A stretch of DNA of 20,132 nucleotides, taken from positions 1-20,132 of the forward strand of contig DAIEST010000153.1 of the NCBI GenBank assembly GCA_027346125.1. The letters are read 5' to 3'. The stretch is from Leptospirillum sp. (GTDB lineage Bacteria; Nitrospirota; Leptospirillia; Leptospirillales; Leptospirillaceae). The position numbers and the translations under genes are program-made. The notes beneath the pieces are model-generated. The model was not told the origin of the DNA and did no database searches. It saw only the letters and a program-made list of their open reading frames with translations. This document shows, piece after piece, positions 14,614 to 20,132 of this stretch (position 1 is the first letter of the stretch; each line of letters starts with the position of its first letter).

Positions 14614-17096
14614 TGGGGGGAGACGACGAGGTTGAGAAGTTTTCCGGGAACGAAGATCTCTTTTTTGATCTTCATGTTCGCGATGTTCCGCTGGATTCGT
14701 TCGTCTTCCAGGGCGACTCTGAGAAGATCGGCCTGGGAGGTCTCTGGCGAAAGCATGAATGTCGCCCGGAGTTTTCCGTTGATCTGGATCACGTAGGGAA
14801 TCTCGTCCCTGAGCAGCGCTTCCGGATCGGCCTCAGGCCAGGGCTGGCTGCACAGGAGACCGGGATACCCCATGATCGAATACAGGTGCTGGCTCAGATG
14901 GGGCGCGAATGGAGAAAGAAGCAGGAGAAGGGTGGTATACCCCTCCTTCAGAAGGGCCAGGTCGGTCCTGTCTTCGGCTCCCCCGTTTCCCAGGGTGTTG
15001 AGAAGTTCCATAAGGCGGGCAATGGCCGTATTCATCTGGGCATTCGACTCCAGGTCGAATGTGACCTCCCGGATGGTTTCATGAATCTTCGCCCGAAGGG
15101 ATTTCTGTCCGGAGGAAAGTGTCTCCCGTTCAAATGATGTATCGGGTGGCACGGATCGGATTTTCCCGGCGAGATCGGCGATCCGCTGGTAAAGTCTTCC
15201 CAGAAAGCGGTATGCGCCCTCCACCGCCTTGTCGTCCCAGGCAAGATCCTTGTCCGGTGGAGCCGAAAACAGGGTGAACAACCGGACCGTATCGGCACCA
15301 TAGCGTTCCACGAGGTGGTCCGGATCCACCACATTGCCCCTGGATTTGGACATTTTGGCCCCATCTTTCAGGACCATTCCCTGGGTCAGAAGGGAGCGGA
15401 ACGGTTCCTCCGCATCGAGAAAGCCCAGATCCCTGAGCGCCCGCGTAAAGAAGCGGGAATAGAGAAGGTGCAGGATCGCATGTTCGACTCCCCCGATATA
15501 CTGGTCGACCGGGATCCATTGATTCACGCTGCCGGGGGAAAAGGGAGCGGATGTATTCCGGGGATCCGTGAACCGGAGAAAATACCAGGAGGAATCCATG
15601 AACGTATCCATTGTATCGGTTTCCCGGACCGCCGGAGCGCTGCATCGGGGACATGCGGTCCGGAAGAAGGTTTCGATTTCCCGAAGAGGGGACCCCCCTT
15701 TTCCGGTAAAAGTGACGTCCCTTGGGAGAATGACGGGGAGCTGTTCCTCCGGAACCGGAACCGTTCCGCACCGGTCGCAGTAAACGATGGGAATGGGGGT
15801 CCCCCAGTACCGCTGTCGCGAGATTCCCCAATCCCGCAGTCGGAAGGTGACCTGGGATCGCCCCTGTCTCCGGTGTTCCAGTTCCTTGACGATGGCTTCT
15901 TTGGCCTTGTCGTTCGGGAGCCCGTCAAACTGTCCCGAACCGGAAAGCCTGCCGGGACCGACATAGGCTTCGGCCAGTTCTCCCGTCCCGGACTGTGTTT
16001 CTGGCAGAATGACCTGTCTGACGGGAAGGCTGTATTTTTTTGCGAACTCGAAGTCCCGTTCGTCGTGGGCGGGAACTCCCATGACCGCACCGGTTCCATA
16101 GGATGCCACGACAAAATTTCCGGCCCACAGGGGAATGCGTTCTCCTGTCAGGGGATGGATGACCTTGAATCCCGTATCGATACCTTCTTTTTCTTCAACT
16201 TCCGTATTTTTCTCAACGGTTCTTTTTCTCAGGGTTTCCCGAATGAAATTCTCCACCCGTTCTTTTTGAGGACTCTGGGGGAGAAGGGCCTCAAGGAAGG
16301 GGTGCTCGGGGGCGATGGTGACAAATGTCACTCCGAACAGGGTGTCGGGTCGGGTGGTGAAAACGTTCAGTTCCCGACCGGTCCCGTCGACGATGAAGCG
16401 GATCTCCGCACCCTGTGACCGGCCAATCCAGTTCTCCTGCATGACGCGGACCTTTTCGGGCCATCCGGAGAGTTTCTCGAGTCCATCCAGCAGCTCCTGG
16501 GCATAATCCGTGATCCTGAGGTACCACTGTTCCATCGGGCGCAGGACGACAGGGGACTTGCACCTCCAGCAGAACCCGTCCTCCACCTGTTCGTTCGCAA
16601 GAACGGTGGCGCAGGAATCGCACCAGTTCAGAAGGCCCTCTTTTTTGTAGGCCAGGCCCTTCTCGTAGAACTTCAGGAAGAACCACTGATTCCATTTGTA
16701 GTACTCGGGAAGGCAGGTGGCGACTTCCCTCGACCAGTCGTACGAGAATCCGAGTCTCTTCAGCTGTTCCTTCATGTGGGAGATGTTCTGTTCTGTCCAG
16801 ATTGCCGGATGGATTCCCCTCTGCGTGGCGGCATTTTCGGCGGGGAGTCCGAAGGCATCCCATCCCATGGGGTGCAGGACGTTGAACCCTTGCATCCTTT
16901 TGTAACGGGCCAGCGCATCTCCAATGGAGTAGTTGCGGACATGCCCCATATGGATTCGCCCGGAAGGGTAGGGAAACATCTCAAGACAGTAGAAGGAAGG
17001 GCGGTCATTTTCCATGGAAAGGGAAAACGCGTTTTTCCCGTCCCATAGCCGCTGGACGTCCGCTTCGATTTCATGAAAGGGGTATAGGCTGCTCAC
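14610..17096 (-). CDS. leuS: Leucyl-tRNA synthetase
   Basis: 828 residues, class I synthetase that charges tRNA-Leu. The HIGH signature reads HMGH (49-52, in YPSGRIHMGHVRNY) and the KMSKS loop is intact (581-585). Between them lie zinc-type Cys pairs (CDSC...CWRC near 160-180; CDRC...CPRC near 440-485) and the CP1 editing domain with GTGAVMGVPAHDERD, whose Asp is needed for editing. The C-terminal beta-grasp tail (YVIQINGKLRATF) is present. The start is GTG at 17096 with AGAGGAT at a suitable distance. It heads the leuS-lptE-holA operon. Identification is secure. Confidence 0.97.
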   Translation of the reverse strand: MSSLYPFHEIEADVQRLWDGKNAFSLSMENDRPSFYCLEMFPYPSGRIHMGHVRNYSIGDALARYKRMQGFNVLHPMGWDAFGLPAENAATQRGIHPAIWTEQNISHMKEQLKRLGFSYDWSREVATCLPEYYKWNQWFFLKFYEKGLAYKKEGLLNWCDSCATVLANEQVEDGFCWRCKSPVVLRPMEQWYLRITDYAQELLDGLEKLSGWPEKVRVMQENWIGRSQGAEIRFIVDGTGRELNVFTTRPDTLFGVTFVTIAPEHPFLEALLPQSPQKERVENFIRETLRKRTVEKNTEVEEKEGIDTGFKVIHPLTGERIPLWAGNFVVASYGTGAVMGVPAHDERDFEFAKKYSLPVRQVILPETQSGTGELAEAYVGPGRLSGSGQFDGLPNDKAKEAIVKELEHRRQGRSQVTFRLRDWGISRQRYWGTPIPIVYCDRCGTVPVPEEQLPVILPRDVTFTGKGGSPLREIETFFRTACPRCSAPAVRETDTMDTFMDSSWYFLRFTDPRNTSAPFSPGSVNQWIPVDQYIGGVEHAILHLLYSRFFTRALRDLGFLDAEEPFRSLLTQGMVLKDGAKMSKSRGNVVDPDHLVERYGADTVRLFTLFSAPPDKDLAWDDKAVEGAYRFLGRLYQRIADLAGKIRSVPPDTSFERETLSSGQKSLRAKIHETIREVTFDLESNAQMNTAIARLMELLNTLGNGGAEDRTDLALLKEGYTTLLLLLSPFAPHLSQHLYSIMGYPGLLCSQPWPEADPEALLRDEIPYVIQINGKLRATFMLSPETSQADLLRVALEDERIQRNIANMKIKKEIFVPGKLLNLVVSPQ

Positions 17097-17237
17097 GCTG
17101 ATCCTCTAAAGGGAGTAAGGGAAACGTCATTCTGATCGATCATACTAACAGATTTTTTTGAACTTCTGAAAGGATCCGGATCGGCATTTGTTCTGGATGT
17201 TCCGCAATGGAGGACGGGTAAAATCTTGGGAGAGGCC

Positions 17238-17267
17238 TTGAGAATGGAACTCATGTAAGGATATAAT
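17238..17267 (+). promoter_or_regulatory. Sigma70-like promoter for tRNA-Arg
   Basis: TTGAGA (17238-17243) and a perfect TATAAT (17262-17267) are separated by 18 bases. Transcription would begin near 17274, some 60 bases before the mature tRNA. Confidence 0.6.
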
Positions 17268-17334
17268 CGCAAAGTTTCTCGAAAACGTTTTTTCGATATC
17301 TTCCAAAGTTTTCTTCAAGGTTCCTTTCCGGAAT

Positions 17335-17411
17335 GCGCCCGTAGCTCAGCTGGATAGAGCAGTAGACTACGAATCTAAAGGTCGGGGGTTCAAATCCCTC
17401 CGGGCGCGCCA
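17335..17411 (+). tRNA. tRNA-Arg (anticodon ACG)
   Basis: Cloverleaf: acceptor stem GCGCCCG/CGGGCGC, D stem GCTC/GAGC, anticodon loop CTACGAA with ACG, T arm GGGGG-TTCAAAT-CCCTC with one G-U pair, discriminator G, encoded CCA. The ACG anticodon is normally deaminated to ICG and reads CGU/CGC/CGA. The anticodon stem has a G27-A43 mismatch at its top pair, leaving four Watson-Crick pairs. The overall fold resembles E. coli tRNA-Arg(ACG). A toxin-antitoxin operon follows at once. Confidence 0.95.
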
Positions 17412-17480
17412 TCTTCACGAGACTTTCCCGCCCGATAATTCAAGCCACGTCAATATCCGGACAATATCCCGCACCTAATA

Positions 17481-17553
17481 ATATACGGAATAGAGTATTG
17501 ATTGTTGATATACTTAATAGAGTATATTTACGAATATTCAAGATAGAGTATAA
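17481..17553 (+). promoter_or_regulatory. Three phased operators over the hipBA promoter
   Basis: Three related 20-bp sites start at 17481, 17508 and 17534, spaced 27 and 26 bp apart. All share ATAGAGTAT in the right half. The middle one is the most symmetrical: ATATACT and AGTATAT flank six bases, which can also be read as TATAC-N8-GTATA. E. coli HipB sites have the form TATCC-N8-GGATA. A promoter fits inside: TTTACG (17527-17532), 16 bases, TATAAT (17549-17554). The middle and last sites would cover its -35 and -10. Autorepression by HipB/HipBA is inferred. Confidence 0.7.
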
Positions 17554-17606
17554 TGAGTCGAAATACGCTGACTGGTGTAGCGATGGATATTCACTGGAGG
17601 TTCGTC

Positions 17607-17858
17607 ATGGATCAGATTGCCCGGACGCCCAAGCAGCTGGGCGAAGCTCTGAAACGGGAACGCCGAAAGCAGGGACTCACCCAAATGGGTTTGGGGAAAA
17701 AGACAACGCTCAGACAGGCCACGATTTCCGCCGTTGAGAATGGGGAACCGGGCACGCAACTTCGTACAATATGTGACATGATGGCGGTATTGGGCCTGGA
17801 ATTTGTCATCCGTCGTCGCGATGAAGGCAAGACGAAAAGCATCGAGGATATTTTCTGA
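17607..17858 (+). CDS. hipB: HipB antitoxin, HTH repressor
   Basis: 83 residues, XRE/Cro-type helix-turn-helix. The HTH covers about 10-65 (LGEALKRERRKQGLTQ, then TTLRQATISAVENGEPGTQLRT). The family binds operator DNA and holds the HipA kinase inactive. The ATG at 17607 has GGAGG seven bases upstream. An upstream in-frame ATG at 17553 is rejected, because it falls in the predicted -10 box and last operator. The stop overlaps the hipA start (TGATG), so the two are translationally coupled. The hydrophobic end SIEDIF may touch HipA or mark the protein for proteolysis; that is an inference. Confidence 0.9.
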   Translation: MDQIARTPKQLGEALKRERRKQGLTQMGLGKKTTLRQATISAVENGEPGTQLRTICDMMAVLGLEFVIRRRDEGKTKSIEDIF

Positions 17859-19174
17859 TGGCGCGACGTCGTACCTATACCCCCCTCAATGTGTATCTGA
17901 ATGGACGTCTGGTTGGTCGGCTCAATCGGCAAACCAGCGGGGCCATCGATTTTAAATACGACAGTTCATGGCTGGGCTGGCGCGATACCATGCCCGTCTC
18001 ACTCTCATTGCCCTTGAGGGAAGATCGATATATCGGTGATCCCGTTTTGGCTGTGTTCGACAATCTATTGCCCGACAATGACCTCATTCGTAGCCGTATT
18101 TCCCAAAATGTCCATGCCGGAGGGGTCGATGCTTTCAGCCTTTTATCCGTGGTCGGGAGGGACTGTGCGGGGGCGCTGCAGTTCTTGCCGGACGGTATAG
18201 ACCCCAATGCCCCTGGAGTTGTCAAAGGGAAACCAATAGATGATTCGGATATCGCCTCCATTCTCGGCAATCTCATTTCAGTCCCTCTGGGACTGTCCGA
18301 GGACGAAGATTTTCGTATATCGCTGGCAGGGGCTCAAGAAAAGACGGCACTGTTGTCCTGGAATGGGCGTTGGCATAAACCCCTTGGATCAACGGCGACG
18401 ACGCATATCTTGAAGCCTCAAATAGGGCATCTGCCAAATGGAATCGATTTGTCTTACAGCGTTGAAAATGAATTCCTCTGTTTGAAATTGACCAAGGAAT
18501 TGGGATTGCCCAGCGCAGAAGTGGAGATAGCAACGTTTGAAAGCAAAAAAGTTCTTGTTGTTGAACGTTTCGATCGGATCTGGACAAAAGACCATCGTCT
18601 GCTACGACTACCGCAAGAAGATTGCTGTCAGGCCCTTGGTGTGCATCCAACGCATAAATATGAAGCCGACGGGGGGCCTGGAGTCCCTGATCTGCTGCAT
18701 CTGCTCAAAGCGAGCGACAATCCCGAAGAAGACCAAAAAATGTTTTTAAAGGCGTTGGTCGTCTTTTGGTTGATTGGAGCAACGGATGGTCATGCGAAAA
18801 ACTTCAGCATCCATCTGAAACCGGGAGGTGGGTTTCGGCTTGCCCCCATTTACGATGTGATATCGGCACAACCAAGTGTCGATGCAGGACAAATCCGGCA
18901 AAACAAGATGAAACTCGCCATGTCGGTCGGTAAAAATCGCCACTATGCAATGTCCACGGTTATGCCACGTCACTTTATTCAGACGGTTGAATGCTCTGAT
19001 ATCGCCGTATCGCTCGTGGAAGACGTGTTCAGTACGATCTTTTCGAAGGCGGACGAAGCCGTCAGAAATGTTTTGACAGGCCTTCCGAACGAATTTCCCA
19101 AAAAGATTGCCCATTCTATTTTAAATGGATTTGAAAATCGTTTGAGGTCACTCAAGGCAGGGTCTTCCTGGTAA
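17858..19174 (+). CDS. hipA: HipA-type serine/threonine kinase toxin
   Basis: 438 residues, full length compared with 440 in E. coli HipA. E. coli HipA phosphorylates glutamyl-tRNA synthetase and halts growth, promoting persistence. Here the autophosphorylation loop ISLAGAQEKTALL has Ser155, equivalent to Ser150. Lys186 (HILKPQIG) should bind ATP. The catalytic loop ATDGHAKNFSI has D310 and N315. D333 in PIYDV is the metal-binding Asp. The N-terminal subdomain (VYLNGRLVGRL, FDNLLPDN) also matches. All catalytic residues are intact, so the toxin is probably active. Its composition looks less GC-rich than that of the neighbouring genes by eye, and it sits beside a tRNA, both consistent with acquisition by transfer. 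Confidence 0.94.
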   Translation: MARRRTYTPLNVYLNGRLVGRLNRQTSGAIDFKYDSSWLGWRDTMPVSLSLPLREDRYIGDPVLAVFDNLLPDNDLIRSRISQNVHAGGVDAFSLLSVVGRDCAGALQFLPDGIDPNAPGVVKGKPIDDSDIASILGNLISVPLGLSEDEDFRISLAGAQEKTALLSWNGRWHKPLGSTATTHILKPQIGHLPNGIDLSYSVENEFLCLKLTKELGLPSAEVEIATFESKKVLVVERFDRIWTKDHRLLRLPQEDCCQALGVHPTHKYEADGGPGVPDLLHLLKASDNPEEDQKMFLKALVVFWLIGATDGHAKNFSIHLKPGGGFRLAPIYDVISAQPSVDAGQIRQNKMKLAMSVGKNRHYAMSTVMPRHFIQTVECSDIAVSLVEDVFSTIFSKADEAVRNVLTGLPNEFPKKIAHSILNGFENRLRSLKAGSSW

Positions 19175-19251
19175 AAGCAGGGGGATCGGGTGCCCTTTCT
19201 GGTATCAAGCCATGATTCTCTTGCGACTGCAATGGCTGGAGATATTCGATT

Positions 19252-19953
19252 TCAGACAGAGCCTTTCTTCTCGGACGCGAAGAATCTGGAGAATACCGAC
19301 CGGAACGATGCGAACATCCGTTCCTGTCTTTTCAGTGCGATCTCCAGCAGACGCTTCATGAGAGAATTGTCCATCGCTTCCTTCATCTTCAGAAGATGGC
19401 TCTCAAGAACCGTCCCGAAGCTCCTCATCTCATCCATTCTGGTATTGAGAGCCATCATGTTTTCCGTGACCCTCTGAAGTTCGGAGCGGATCAGCCCGAT
19501 CGTCCGGTCGATCTCCTCCACGGACTTTCTCGTCCGGTCCGACAGCTTCTTGATCTCGTCCGCCACCACCGCGAAACCCCGTCCCGCCTCCTTCGCGTGG
19601 GCCGCTTCGATCGCCGCGTTGATCGAAAGAAGGTTCACCTGGGTCGAAATTTCCTTGATCTCCTTTCCGATCCCTGAAATGTCGTTCAGCACCGTTCTGA
19701 AGTGCTCCAGGTTCGCAAGTACCATCCGTCCGTCGGAAATCAGCTCCTGAACATTGACTCGATCCCGGTAGTCTTCCAGAGCTTTCGCCAGATTCGACAC
19801 ATTTTCGTCGTTCAGTCTCTTGACCTCTTCGAACTGGGAAAGATAGCTCTTGAGAAACGACAGGTTTGTCAGGATTTCTCCCAGCTCATAGCGCCCATCG
19901 TCTGACGAGCTGGTTTTTTTCGTTGGAGACAATCCTCGGTTTGAGGCAGACAT
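19252..19953 (-). CDS. Soluble methyl-accepting chemotaxis-type receptor
   Basis: 233 residues with no membrane segment, so cytosolic. Residues about 20-215 are predicted coiled coil. The conserved receptor hairpin tip, which contacts CheA and CheW, is intact: NLLSINAAIEAAHAKEAGRGFAVVADEIKKLSDRT is present in parts such as EAGRGFAVVADEI. It is short, with no sensory domain of its own, so it should depend on a partner protein for sensing. GGAGGG precedes the ATG. The partner candidate is the metallo-beta-lactamase-fold gene that ends 16 bases upstream on the same strand. It is convergent with hipA. Output to the flagellar motor is inferred from the family. Confidence 0.9.
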   Translation of the reverse strand: MSASNRGLSPTKKTSSSDDGRYELGEILTNLSFLKSYLSQFEEVKRLNDENVSNLAKALEDYRDRVNVQELISDGRMVLANLEHFRTVLNDISGIGKEIKEISTQVNLLSINAAIEAAHAKEAGRGFAVVADEIKKLSDRTRKSVEEIDRTIGLIRSELQRVTENMMALNTRMDEMRSFGTVLESHLLKMKEAMDNSLMKRLLEIALKRQERMFASFRSVFSRFFASEKKGSV

Positions 19954-19969
19954 CCCTCCCTCTCCTCAT

Positions 19970-20132
19970 CTAAAGATGCATTGTGTCGATGCCGCAGCGG
20001 ATCCCGCCGATCCAGTCCAGGAACTTGCCCACGTGCTCTTCCCGGAAGATGGAGCCGTGCTGGGGCGCGATCATCCGGACCGGAAGCTTCCGGACCCGGG
20101 CGAGCCAGGACTGGATGACCCGGTTCGTCGGA
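19970..20132 (-). CDS. Metallo-beta-lactamase-fold protein, C-terminus (cut by window edge)
   Basis: Only the last 53 residues lie in the window; the start is beyond the right edge. The segment includes MIAPQHGSIFREEHVG, which matches the final metal-ligand motif (PxHG) of diiron metallo-beta-lactamase-fold proteins such as FprA and ODP. The protein stops about 30 residues after this His, so no flavodoxin domain follows, unlike FprA. This fits ODP-type oxygen/iron sensors. The stop TAG is followed after 16 bases by the chemoreceptor start, so the two are probably co-transcribed. The full-length sequence is needed to check the other five ligands. Confidence 0.75.
   Translation of the reverse strand, partial: PTNRVIQSWLARVRKLPVRMIAPQHGSIFREEHVGKFLDWIGGIRCGIDTMHL

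Noticed and set aside
15315..16418. Long open frame on the plus strand (367 codons)
   Set aside because: It lies wholly antisense to leuS, whose identity is secure, and shows no recognisable protein.
17097..17237. T-box leader of leuS
   Set aside because: No T-box sequence or terminator/antiterminator pair was recognised, and such leaders are uncommon in Gram-negative bacteria.
17412..20132. attR copy of the tRNA-Arg 3' end
   Set aside because: No repeat of the GGGTTCAAATCCC...CGGGCGC end was found downstream within the window, and no integrase is present.
1..20132. CRISPR array or insertion sequence
   Set aside because: No regularly spaced direct repeats beyond the three hipBA operators, and no transposase or terminal inverted repeats were recognised.

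Overview
The window looks like chromosomal DNA of a moderately GC-rich Gram-negative bacterium. Gene content (LptE, MurJ, soluble chemoreceptor, many c-di-GMP proteins, a TtuA/TtuB pair, a Cld-like protein, HipBA) and overall style make me think of Nitrospirota, perhaps the iron-oxidising genus Leptospirillum. This is an inference from protein style, not a database match. I see no phage, insertion sequence or CRISPR array.

Layout. 1-1242: a tRNA-His with encoded G-1 and CCA, flanked by sequence in which I find no convincing gene. 1243-5892: a c-di-GMP block. It holds a PAS-PAS-GGDEF-EAL protein (+), an HD-GYP protein (+) and, convergent to them, a degenerate GGDEF protein that keeps its c-di-GMP inhibitory site (-). 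On motif reading the three look like a synthase with a crippled EAL half, a hydrolase and a possible receptor. 6095-8991 (-): a run comprising a DciA-like DUF721 protein, a TtuB/ThiS-type sulfur carrier, a TtuA-type tRNA thiouridine synthetase (ATGA overlap with the carrier) and a RecB/Cas4-type nuclease with a probable Fe-S cluster. 9216-10876 (+): a PCP_red domain fused to a chlorite-dismutase-like domain, then an HNH nuclease. 10880-17096: the lipid II flippase gene murJ (-), rpsT (+, TTG start) and the classical leuS-lptE-holA operon (-), whose genes are joined by ATGA overlaps. 17335-19174: tRNA-Arg(ACG), then an autoregulated-looking hipBA toxin-antitoxin operon with three phased operators over its promoter. 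19252-20132 (-): the 3' end of a metallo-beta-lactamase-fold gene, followed 16 bp later by a small soluble chemoreceptor. That arrangement matches the known ODP/chemoreceptor oxygen and iron sensing pairs.

Most notable points: (1) the possible ODP-MCP sensor pair; (2) the PCP_red-Cld fusion with Glu where the haem-ligating His should be; (3) the degenerate GGDEF with an intact RxxD site, next to a hybrid GGDEF-EAL whose catalytic Glu is Lys; (4) the sulfur carrier whose Gly-Gly is followed by a four-residue tail that also encodes the next gene's Shine-Dalgarno; (5) three 20-bp hipBA operators whose half-site layout (TATAC-N8-GTATA) parallels the E. coli one.
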